Of a DNA stretch of 44,380 bases, positions 18,150 to 24,514 are shown piece by piece. The stretch comes from Bradyrhizobium sp. LTSP849 (GTDB taxonomy: Bacteria; Pseudomonadota; Alphaproteobacteria; Rhizobiales; Xanthobacteraceae). How positions within the stretch are numbered: position 1 is the first letter of the stretch; the number at the start of each line of letters is the position of its first letter. The notes beneath the pieces were generated by a model. It was not told the origin of the DNA and made no database searches. It worked only from the letters and a program-made list of their open reading frames with translations. The stretch is taken from contig NZ_JYMR01000037.1 in the NCBI RefSeq assembly GCF_000938255.1, positions 1 through 44,380 of the forward strand, in the 5' to 3' direction. The translations under genes and the position numbers were made by a program.

Positions 18150-19880
18150 TCACCCCCGCCCCACCATCGCCTTCCGCGCCACCGCCAGTCCCATCAGCAC
18201 GAACGCCGACGTCACCTCGGGTCCGCCGACCAGAATCCGTGTCGGCGTCTTCATCTTGTTCCATTCATAGGCACGGAACGGGCCGCGGCGGCCGCCTTCG
18301 CCGATGGCATCGACGATCACGTTCAGCGCCGGTGCGAAGGCGCGCGGGTCGGCGCCGAGATGGCCGAGCGCAATCAGCGCCAGCGCCGCGTCGAACACGT
18401 TCATCTCGGCAGCCATCAGCTCGCCCTTGACGTAGGACAGCACGCGATGGCGGATGAAATCGAAATCGCCGTCGGGATCGATCGCGGTCTGGGCTGCCAG
18501 TGGCAGCGCCAGGAAGGCGGCATAGCAGCGGCCGAAATAGGCGCTGTAGAGCTCCGGCAGGTAGTAGATGTGCGAGCGCGGATTGGCGAAGGCGCCACTC
18601 GCCGCCAGCCGCTTCTGGAAGCCGATGATCCGATGCACGGTGGCCAGCCGGGCCGGCGTCTCCAGGACTTTCCAGCGCGCCAGATTGCGAAAACTCACCT
18701 CCAGAATATCGAGATTGAGTGTCGGATCGAGATCGTTGCCATAGGGCCGCTCGCCCTTGAGGTTGTCGATCCAGGTCGCAACCCCGCCCTCATAGTCGAT
18801 GTTGTCGTTGATCGGCACGGTCACGCGCGGCTCGTTGACGCCCGCATGCACCTGATAGCTGGCGTAGAAATCCAGCAGCGGCTGGTCGAGGATCGGATCG
18901 GTGCAGCCCGCCTGCGTTGCCGCGGAGATCGAGCAGGCCGTGGTGTCGCAGTCCGGCACATAGACGCCGAAGCCGAGGTCCTGCTTGATCTGGGCGAAGA
19001 AGCGGGAAAACCGCGGATGCGGTGCCGGCGCCAGCGCGGTGATGACGTCAAAGCGCGCGCCGTCGCTGCCCTCGACCTGCTCGCGGCTGGTATTGACGCA
19101 GAAATCGACCATGTCGGCGATCGCGCGCTCCGCCGCTGTCTTGTCGATCGGCGAGGCGAGCCCGGTCTCGACATAGCCGAGCAGCGCCTCGATGAAGAAC
19201 GCGTCGTAATAGGCCGAGCGGTGACGGATCTGCACCGGCTCCCACATCGGCTCGGCAATGCCTTTCCAGGGCGGATTGACCACGGCGGCTGCCGGCGAGC
19301 GTGCGATGAAGACGCGGGCAAGGTTGAACAGCAGCGAGGAATTCTTGTAGCCGCGCGCGTTCAGCCCGGTCAGCGCCATGATCAGCTCGCGCCCGCGGAA
19401 GTCGGGATCGCCGATCAAATTGAAGGCGGCATAGGTCGGCAGGAAACCATTTTTGCGGTACGAGCCCAACAGATGCTGCGCGCAGTCGCGGATCACGCCG
19501 TCGATCTGCGATTGTTGTGGCGTGAGGCCCACGAACGGCACGGCCGGCGGCTTCGGGTGTTCCAGCGTGATGCTGTCGACGAGATCGGCGACGGGCTGGC
19601 CGACCGCCGCCCAATCCGGTTCGGCATCGTCGCGGGCGCGGGCAATCGCCTCGCGCAACCGGGTCAGCTTCGCGTCGTCACGCAGCTCGGGCAGGCCGGC
19701 GCGCCGCAGCAACACCCGCAATGCGGGATTACCGAGCGCGGTCCTGTAGAATTTGGCCAGATGCGGATCGCCGCCGGCCGTAACAGACAACACGGGATCG
19801 CAGACGTCATAAAGGGAGGGGCCGTCTTTGCGCGCCATCAGCGCCCGGCACGCGGCACCTGCAAAATAATGAAAGCTCAT
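18150..19880 (-). CDS. Large protein of unknown function (576 residues)
   Basis: A 576-residue protein with no recognised family. The ATG at 19880 (MSFHYFAGAACRALM) was chosen because CCAGG lies before it; an upstream start would add 17 residues. The text is rich in aromatic and helical segments (HRSAYYDAFFIEALLGYVETG, YYLPELYSAYFGRCYAAFLALP, LNVFDAALALIALGHLG-like), reminiscent of helical toroid or repeat proteins, and has a four-Cys stretch (CDTTACSISAATQAGC) near the middle. No signal peptide is evident. A GTGAT-N4-ATCAC site lies about 110 bases upstream. It may be a polyprenyl/terpenoid-cyclase-like helical protein, but this is only an impression. Confidence 0.8.
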   Translation of the reverse strand: MSFHYFAGAACRALMARKDGPSLYDVCDPVLSVTAGGDPHLAKFYRTALGNPALRVLLRRAGLPELRDDAKLTRLREAIARARDDAEPDWAAVGQPVADLVDSITLEHPKPPAVPFVGLTPQQSQIDGVIRDCAQHLLGSYRKNGFLPTYAAFNLIGDPDFRGRELIMALTGLNARGYKNSSLLFNLARVFIARSPAAAVVNPPWKGIAEPMWEPVQIRHRSAYYDAFFIEALLGYVETGLASPIDKTAAERAIADMVDFCVNTSREQVEGSDGARFDVITALAPAPHPRFSRFFAQIKQDLGFGVYVPDCDTTACSISAATQAGCTDPILDQPLLDFYASYQVHAGVNEPRVTVPINDNIDYEGGVATWIDNLKGERPYGNDLDPTLNLDILEVSFRNLARWKVLETPARLATVHRIIGFQKRLAASGAFANPRSHIYYLPELYSAYFGRCYAAFLALPLAAQTAIDPDGDFDFIRHRVLSYVKGELMAAEMNVFDAALALIALGHLGADPRAFAPALNVIVDAIGEGGRRGPFRAYEWNKMKTPTRILVGGPEVTSAFVLMGLAVARKAMVGRG

Positions 19881-19991
19881 GAAATACCTGGTCGCGGGGC
19901 CTTGCCCGGGGGCCAGCCAGCACGCTCCCATCTGCGCACCACCCCCTGCAAGTCTTTGAAAAAGCTACCCGGATTCGCAGGAAATACAAAT

Positions 19992-20005
19992 GTGATAAAG
20001 ATCAC
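19992..20005. promoter_or_regulatory. CRP/FNR-type palindrome GTGAT-N4-ATCAC
   Basis: Perfect five-base arms around AAAG. The extended form TGTGA-N6-TCAC matches the half-sites used by the CRP/FNR family (FixK-type sites are TTGAT-N4-ATCAA). It lies 112 bases upstream of the 576-residue unknown gene and about 300 bases upstream of the caspase-like gene, so it most probably serves the former. Confidence 0.5.
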
Positions 20006-20037
20006 GGAAAACCCAGGCACGAGGGCTGCAGGATCGA

Positions 20038-20056
20038 CCCCCGAAGGCTACGGGGG
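20038..20056. repeat. GC-rich hairpin in the 420-base intergenic region
   Basis: CCCCCG and CGGGGG arms enclose a seven-base loop. An A-rich run (AAAAAAA) follows five bases later on the plus strand. Read on the minus strand a T-run precedes the stem, so it is not a standard terminator for either strand. Confidence 0.5.
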
Positions 20057-20169
20057 AGCAAAAAAAGCGGGAACTTGGTTCGCGAAATTAACTAACATCT
20101 TCAGTTGCTTAGCTCAATTTTTGGGCGATCTATTGCTCGGCGGGCGATATCCGGTTAAGGGTTTGTTTG

Positions 20170-20212
20170 TTGCGGCGCCGCAAATTGCGCGCAATTCGGG
20201 GGCACACCCCCG
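20170..20212. repeat. Three abutting perfect palindromes upstream of the caspase-like gene
   Basis: TTGCGGCGCCGCAA (20170-20183) shares one base with AATTGCGCGCAATT (20183-20196). This is followed without a gap by CGGGGG-CACA-CCCCCG (20197-20212). All three are perfect, and together they cover 43 bases about 90 bases before the start of the caspase-like gene. They could be a compound operator or an RNA structure. The remainder of the 19881-20301 gap holds only the CRP/FNR-type site and the hairpin at 20038. Confidence 0.7.
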
Positions 20213-20301
20213 GCCAATCCCTCAAACCCAAAGCTGCTCTCGCGCTACTCAACATGTGCGCGCGCTTGGCTGGTCTTTGGCAATGACAGGAATGCAGCGA
20301 A

Positions 20302-21150
20302 ATGAATGTACGGCAGCTCGACATGTCCCGACGCACGATTGCAGTCGCCGCGGCCCTCATCGGCACGGTGTCGCTGGCGATCGGCGCCCATGCTGCCCTC
20401 AACATGCGCGCGCTCGATGCCGCCAAGGCCGTCTCGACCGACCAGGTCACGGGCTCGCTGGGCCAGGCCTCGCGTCTCGCGCTCGTCATCGGCAATGGTC
20501 ATTATCCCGACGCCAGCGCGCCGCTGACGCAGTCGATCAACGACGCCCGCGCGCTATCCTCGACGCTGCGCAAGAACGGCTTTGACGTCGACATGGTGGA
20601 AGACGCCAGCAAGGACGACATGGTCCGCGCGATCGGCCGCCTGAAGTCGCGGATCAAGCGCGACACCGTCGTCATGCTGTTCTTCGGCGGCTACGGCGTG
20701 CAGGCCGGCCGCGAGAGCTACATGCTGCCGGTCGATGCCGTGATCTGGAAGGAAAGCGACGTCCGCCGCCAGGGCGTCTCCATCGACGGCGTGCTCGACA
20801 TGATGAAGGAGCAGGGCGCCAAGGCCAAGCTCGTCGTGGTCGATGCCTCCCGCCGCAATCCCTATGAGCGCCGCTTCCGCTCCTACAGCCACGGCCTCGC
20901 ACCGATCGGCACGCCCGACAACGCGCTGATCCTCTCCTCCGCCTCGCCCGGCAAGGTCGCCGACGACGGCAAGGGCGAGCACTCTACGCTGATCAGCGAG
21001 CTCCTCACCAACCTCAATGCGCAGGGCAGCGCCGAAAGCGTCTTCAACAAGACCCGCGTCGCCATCTCCCGCGCCTCCGACGGCGACCAGGTCCCGGCCG
21101 TCTCCTCGTCATTACTCGAAGACGTCAATTTCAACGAAGCCGGCGGCTAG
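20302..21150 (+). CDS. Caspase-fold (C14) protein lacking both catalytic residues
   Basis: A 282-residue exported or membrane-anchored protein: a hydrophobic segment at 12-30 precedes a caspase p20-like domain (residues 56-215; RLALVIGNGHYPDASAPL, INDARALSSTLRKNGFDV). In active family members the catalytic His sits in (Y/F)(Y/F)xGHG and the Cys in DACR. Here these positions read FFGGYG (Y131) and DASRRNP (S183), so the His-Cys dyad is gone. The C-terminal tail (SSSLLEDVNFNE) is short. The domain fold and NGHYP entry are typical of bacterial caspase-like proteins, so it is probably a pseudopeptidase with a binding or scaffold role. GGAA precedes the ATG. Confidence 0.85.
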   Translation: MNVRQLDMSRRTIAVAAALIGTVSLAIGAHAALNMRALDAAKAVSTDQVTGSLGQASRLALVIGNGHYPDASAPLTQSINDARALSSTLRKNGFDVDMVEDASKDDMVRAIGRLKSRIKRDTVVMLFFGGYGVQAGRESYMLPVDAVIWKESDVRRQGVSIDGVLDMMKEQGAKAKLVVVDASRRNPYERRFRSYSHGLAPIGTPDNALILSSASPGKVADDGKGEHSTLISELLTNLNAQGSAESVFNKTRVAISRASDGDQVPAVSSSLLEDVNFNEAGG

Positions 21151-21166
21151 TTTTTCGCGGCAGATC

Positions 21167-21257
21167 GTAGGGTGGGCAAAGGCGCAAAGCGCCGTGCCCA
21201 CCATCTCTCCAACACTGTGATTTAGCTGGTGGGCGCGCTTCGCTTTGCCCACCCTAC
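21167..21257. repeat. GTAG-type palindromic repeat, family B
   Basis: A 91-base element from GTAGGGTGGGCAAAGGCG to TTTGCCCACCCTAC, of the same design as 18024-18121. It lies between the convergent caspase-like and adaptor genes. Confidence 0.85.
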
Positions 21258-21279
21258 GAAGTCTGCTCTCTCGACAGCT

Positions 21280-22170
21280 TTACTTCGCCGCTTCCGCGCT
21301 CGCCATGATCGGCCGCACCGGATCGCCTTCGCGCAACAGCGCGCCGGCGCGGGCGACGACGATATCGCCTTCGTTGAGGCCGTCGCGGACCTCGATATTG
21401 CCGCCCGACATCAATCCGATCTCGACGCGCTTGGTCTCGACGCGGTTGCGCCGGATCACCTGCACCACGGTGCCGGCGGATGAATATTGCACCGAGGTCA
21501 GCGGCACCGCGACGTTGCAGCTCTGACCGGTCTTGATCAGCGCCCGCCCGCTCGCATTGATCAGCAGCCGGCGTTGCGACGAGATGCCGATATAGACCAT
21601 GCCCTGCTGGATGTTGGGCTCGACGGTCGGACCGATGCGGCGCACCTTGCCGTCGATATCGCCGATGCCGGCGATGCGCACGGTCGCCGGCTGGTTGACT
21701 GCGAGCTTCCTCACATCGCCGGTCGCCACCAGGCCGACGAGATCATATTCGCTGCGCGCCACGATCGTGAACAGCGCCTCGCCCCTGGCCGATGCGAGCC
21801 CGCCGATCTGCGCCGTCGACGTGGCGATGACGCCGGCGACGGGGGCGGTGACCTGAAGCGTGCCGCCTTCGGGCAGCGCCAGCCGTGCCAGCACCTGGCC
21901 GGCCGTGGTGGTCTCGCCGGCTTCCGCCAGCACCTCCGTGATCTTCAGCCCGGGACGCTCGGGCCGCACCGAGGTCTCCTCGCGCGCGACGATCGAGCCG
22001 GTGGCCTCGACGATGTCGGAGAAACAGGACTTTGCCGCCTTCAACACCGTGACCGCCGGCCCCTTGGGCGCGTCGTCATCGGCAGCAAGGGCCGGCTGGG
22101 CAGACAGCAGCACCAGTCCGGCGAGGGCAACGAGTTTTTGGGAAAAGGAACGCGCAGGCAATGGACGCAT
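21280..22170 (-). CDS. Periplasmic adaptor (membrane fusion) protein, RND/HlyD type
   Basis: A 296-residue adaptor with a signal peptide (LVALAGLVLLSAQPALA, residues 12-28). It shows the split lipoyl/beta-barrel layout: GSIVAREETSVRPERPGLKITEVLAEAGETTTAGQ forms the first lipoyl half with a very short hairpin, TLQVTAPVAGVIATS the second, then VRIAGIGDIDGKVRRIGPTV in the barrel. The membrane-proximal end includes VEIGLMSGGNIEVRDGLNEGDIVV, typical of RND adaptors. Such proteins join an inner-membrane pump to an outer-membrane channel. No pump gene is adjacent on either side, so its partner must be elsewhere. Confidence 0.85.
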   Translation of the reverse strand: MRPLPARSFSQKLVALAGLVLLSAQPALAADDDAPKGPAVTVLKAAKSCFSDIVEATGSIVAREETSVRPERPGLKITEVLAEAGETTTAGQVLARLALPEGGTLQVTAPVAGVIATSTAQIGGLASARGEALFTIVARSEYDLVGLVATGDVRKLAVNQPATVRIAGIGDIDGKVRRIGPTVEPNIQQGMVYIGISSQRRLLINASGRALIKTGQSCNVAVPLTSVQYSSAGTVVQVIRRNRVETKRVEIGLMSGGNIEVRDGLNEGDIVVARAGALLREGDPVRPIMASAEAAK

Positions 22171-22326
22171 CGGTCATTCCGGTTGGCCGCAAGGCTTTAG
22201 TCGACAAGGCCTCAATCGTTAGCAGAAGCGGCCGTGGCCGGCCATGGGCGGCACGAGGCTGAAGATGCCGCAGGCGGCGCGGTGCCGCCTGTTGAATTAG
22301 TCGCGGAAATGGAGCCGAGGTTCGCC

Positions 22327-22349
22327 ACCCTCCCGTGGAGGGGGAGGGT
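22327..22349. repeat. Hairpin ACCCTCCC / GGGAGGGT after the beta-propeller gene
   Basis: Perfect eight-base arms around a seven-base loop, starting 11 bases beyond the stop of the minus-strand beta-propeller gene. It has the form of a short dispersed palindrome and may mark transcript ends. No T-run follows on the minus strand. Confidence 0.55.
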
Positions 22350-22360
22350 AAGCGTCAGCA

Positions 22361-23476
22361 TCACGGCAGGCTCAAAAACTCCACCCAGTTCGGCTTCTTG
22401 CCGGTGGGATAGGATTTCAGCTTGGCGAGCGCGCCGCTGCTCTGGTCGATGGCGTAGACGCTCATTCCGTCGGATAGTTCGCCGACCGCGGCGAGGTAAC
22501 GCCCCGTCGGATCGATATTGAATCCGCGCGGCTGCTTCTCCGTCGGTACGCTACCGATCGTGGTCAGCTTGCCGCTTGTCGCATCGACCTTGTAGGCGGT
22601 GAGCGTATTGGTGGTGCGCTCGGAGGCGTAGAGGAAGCGGCCGTCCGGGGTGATGTGGATGTCGGCGGCCCAAGGTTTTCCGTTGAAGCCTTCCGGCAGC
22701 GCGGTGGTGCGCTGGATCTCGTCCCACGCGCCGCTCTTCGCTTCGTAGGTAAACACCGCGACGTCAGCGTTCAGCTCGTGGATGAGATAGACGAACTTGC
22801 CATTGGGATGAAACACGAAGTGCCGCGGCCCTGATTTTTCCGGCACCTTGTGAGCCGGCGGATCGCTCGGTGTCAGCATGCCTGTTGTGGCATCGAACGC
22901 AAAGCTCAGCACCTGGTCGGAGCCCAGATTGGTGGTAAACACGAAGCGGTTGTCGGGCGAGGGCAGGAAGGCGTGCGCGTTCAGCCCGGTCGGGATCACC
23001 TGCTTCGGCTCACCCACGACGCCGTTGGCAGACAGCGGATTCAGCGCGACCCTGTTGCCGCCGTAGGACGCGCTGAACAGGAATTTGCCGCCGCGGTCGG
23101 TTGCGATGTTGGCCATGCTGTCGGCGAGCGGTCCGCTGCCGATGTGGCTGAGCTGGCCGTTCCTGGGGTCAATCGCAAAGCTGACCGCAACGAACGGCTG
23201 CGAACGGACGCCGGCGATCAGCACACGGTGGTCGGGCGTGATCGCGAGCGGCGTCGAGGATCCCGGCTTTTCGACGCCCGTGAAGGCGGCGGTCTGCACC
23301 GGTGTCATCTCGCCGCTCTCGGCGAGCTTGAACACGCTGATGTCGTTAGAGTCGGCATTGCCGACATAGGCGAAGGTTTCGGCCATGCCGGCACGGACTC
23401 CGGAAATGAGGACAAGGAAGGTGAAAAGAGTGGTGGCGATCGCGCTGGATGCGATGCGTCGTGTCGATCTCAACAT
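22361..23476 (-). CDS. Secreted beta-propeller protein (lactonase/YVTN family)
   Basis: A 371-residue protein with a signal peptide (IASSAIATTLFTFLVLISGVRAGMA) followed by seven-bladed-propeller-like repeats: FAYVGNADSNDISVFKL, KFLFSASYGGNRVAL, FVFTTNLGSDQVLSF, KFVYLIHELNADVAVF, RFLYASERTTNTLTAY, RYLAAVGELSDGMSVY. This is the pattern of the 6-phosphogluconolactonase (Pgl) / YncE family. The signal peptide argues against a cytosolic pentose-phosphate role. The ATG at 23476 was chosen because AGGAGG lies six bases upstream; the longer in-frame ATG lacks this. Substrate unknown. Confidence 0.9.
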   Translation of the reverse strand: MLRSTRRIASSAIATTLFTFLVLISGVRAGMAETFAYVGNADSNDISVFKLAESGEMTPVQTAAFTGVEKPGSSTPLAITPDHRVLIAGVRSQPFVAVSFAIDPRNGQLSHIGSGPLADSMANIATDRGGKFLFSASYGGNRVALNPLSANGVVGEPKQVIPTGLNAHAFLPSPDNRFVFTTNLGSDQVLSFAFDATTGMLTPSDPPAHKVPEKSGPRHFVFHPNGKFVYLIHELNADVAVFTYEAKSGAWDEIQRTTALPEGFNGKPWAADIHITPDGRFLYASERTTNTLTAYKVDATSGKLTTIGSVPTEKQPRGFNIDPTGRYLAAVGELSDGMSVYAIDQSSGALAKLKSYPTGKKPNWVEFLSLP

Positions 23477-23661
23477 GGGCGTCCTCCTGAAAGCCGGTGC
23501 GGCATTGTCGTTTTGTCGCAGAGGATAGCGGCAGGTGCGCCGTCGCACCAAATTCCAATTGGGATCGATTGATACCGAAATCGTATCGGTTGCGATGACG
23601 AAAGCGTCTTCGAGCGAAGTGAATGCCGGTTTGCGTCAAGAAAACGCGTTAAAACGAGAAT

Positions 23662-23799
23662 CTACCGCACCGCCGCTGTCAGGTCGCGAGAGGGCAGATG
23701 CGGGCCGGCTGGATGTTCGGGTGGCCCGAGCACGGTCCACACGGCGACGGCCAGCAGCGCCGAGGTCAGGATGGTCCAGGCGACAAGTCGTTTGCGCAT
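23662..23799 (-). CDS. Possible 45-residue single-span membrane protein
   Basis: Starting at the ATG at 23799 the ORF reads MRKRLVAWTILTSALLAVAV and continues with a Pro/His-rich tail (PPEHPAGPHLP). It has a basic N-terminus and one hydrophobic span, as in small inner-membrane proteins. Only a weak GGA precedes the start, and a longer start at 23862 is possible. The function is not recognised, and the ORF could be spurious. Confidence 0.4.
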   Translation of the reverse strand: MRKRLVAWTILTSALLAVAVWTVLGPPEHPAGPHLPSRDLTAAVR

Positions 23800-23948
23800 C
23801 ACGCCAAATCCATCCGTCGAAAGTTCGATGCGCCTGAGCGCGCCAGCCATCGTGCACTGCAATAGGCGACGACCCTATGAACTCGTTCACAACCGAACGA
23901 CGCTCAAGCAAATTGCGAACCATTGCCGGGCGAGTGCATTGACCTCGC

Positions 23949-24131
23949 ATGCCCCGCGAAAACGATCTCGAAGGTAAGCCCGACATGGGCGGCAAGCACG
24001 GCGGCCAGGCCGGCCAGCCCAAGCCGCCGCCCCGCCCGCGCGAAGGCCCGCAGGATGAGGACGTCGTGGCAAAGCGCCACACCAGTCAAACCGATCGCAA
24101 GATCTCGCCGACTAACGTCAGAAAGCGCTAA
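23949..24131 (+). CDS. Small hydrophilic protein (60 residues) of unknown function
   Basis: A short, highly charged and Pro/Gly-rich protein (MPRENDLEGKPDMGGKHGGQ, then PKPPPRPREGPQDEDVVAKR, ending with SPTNVRKR). It has no hydrophobic segment and is predicted to be disordered, like many small stress-linked proteins. The ribosome site is weak. It lies in a stretch of very short genes just before the EcfG-driven microprotein. Real-gene status rests on composition only. Confidence 0.5.
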   Translation: MPRENDLEGKPDMGGKHGGQAGQPKPPPRPREGPQDEDVVAKRHTSQTDRKISPTNVRKR

Positions 24132-24181
24132 GCTTCGCCTTCTATTATTAAGGTAGCAGGCCCCGGCCGCATGATCGCTCT

Positions 24182-24206
24182 GGAACGGCAGCCCGGTCGC
24201 GCCGTT
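24182..24206 (+). promoter_or_regulatory. EcfG (general stress response) promoter
   Basis: GGAAC at 24182-24186 and CGTT at 24203-24206 are exactly 16 bases apart, the established -35/-10 pattern for the alphaproteobacterial general stress sigma factor EcfG. It lies 44 bases before the GTG of the 40-residue protein at 24250, leaving room for a short leader with a GGAGG ribosome site at 24238-24242. Confidence 0.65.
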
Positions 24207-24249
24207 ACCTCGGTCTCGCGGGCGAGGACGCCAAAACGGAGGCTGGCAC

Positions 24250-24372
24250 GTGTTTTGGATTTATTGGGACACCGCCTGGTCGCTCATCATCAGCGGAATC
24301 ATGTTCACCACCATCGTCACGCACCCGGACGCCGAATTCGTCGAGATCCGGGCGGCGAGGCAGGGGAAATGA
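24250..24372 (+). CDS. 40-residue membrane microprotein under an EcfG-type promoter
   Basis: A GTG-start ORF of 40 codons. The product begins MFWIYWDTAWSLIISGIMFT, forming one hydrophobic span of about 22 residues, and ends with the charged tail DAEFVEIRAARQGK. A perfect GGAGG lies seven bases before the GTG, and a 16-spaced GGAAC/CGTT EcfG promoter lies further upstream. Size, start codon and promoter together make it a strong candidate for an overlooked general-stress small membrane protein. No family was recognised. An overlapping 72-residue ORF in another frame (24171-24389) is His/Arg-rich and looks like a shadow. Confidence 0.62.
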   Translation: MFWIYWDTAWSLIISGIMFTTIVTHPDAEFVEIRAARQGK

Positions 24373-24426
24373 GCCTTCGCACCGCCTGAGTCCTCCGTAG
24401 TTCAACGGGGCGTGACTCGCGCGCGC

Positions 24427-24459
24427 CGCGTTTGGTGACAACGCGTTTGGTGAACCAAA
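24427..24459. promoter_or_regulatory. Direct repeat CGCGTTTGGTGA and palindrome TTTGGTGAACCAAA
   Basis: The 12-base motif occurs twice (24427-24438, 24442-24453) with a 15-base period. The second copy is completed into a perfect palindrome with six-base arms at 24446-24459. The sites lie 56-88 bases before the chemoreceptor start and suit cooperative binding of a dimeric regulator. Confidence 0.5.
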
Positions 24460-24514
24460 TCTTAGGGGCGGCCCGGTATTTTTCGGCATCTTTTTCAGCG
24501 ATCCGGCGCTCCCT

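Noticed and set aside
18009..20585. 858-residue plus-strand ORF
   Set aside because: It runs through a palindromic repeat, antisense through the 576-residue gene and out of frame into the caspase-like gene; no domain pattern.
24171..24389. 72-residue ORF overlapping the microprotein
   Set aside because: His/Arg-rich, starts before the EcfG promoter's predicted transcript start and has no ribosome site; the overlapping 40-codon frame fits the signals better.
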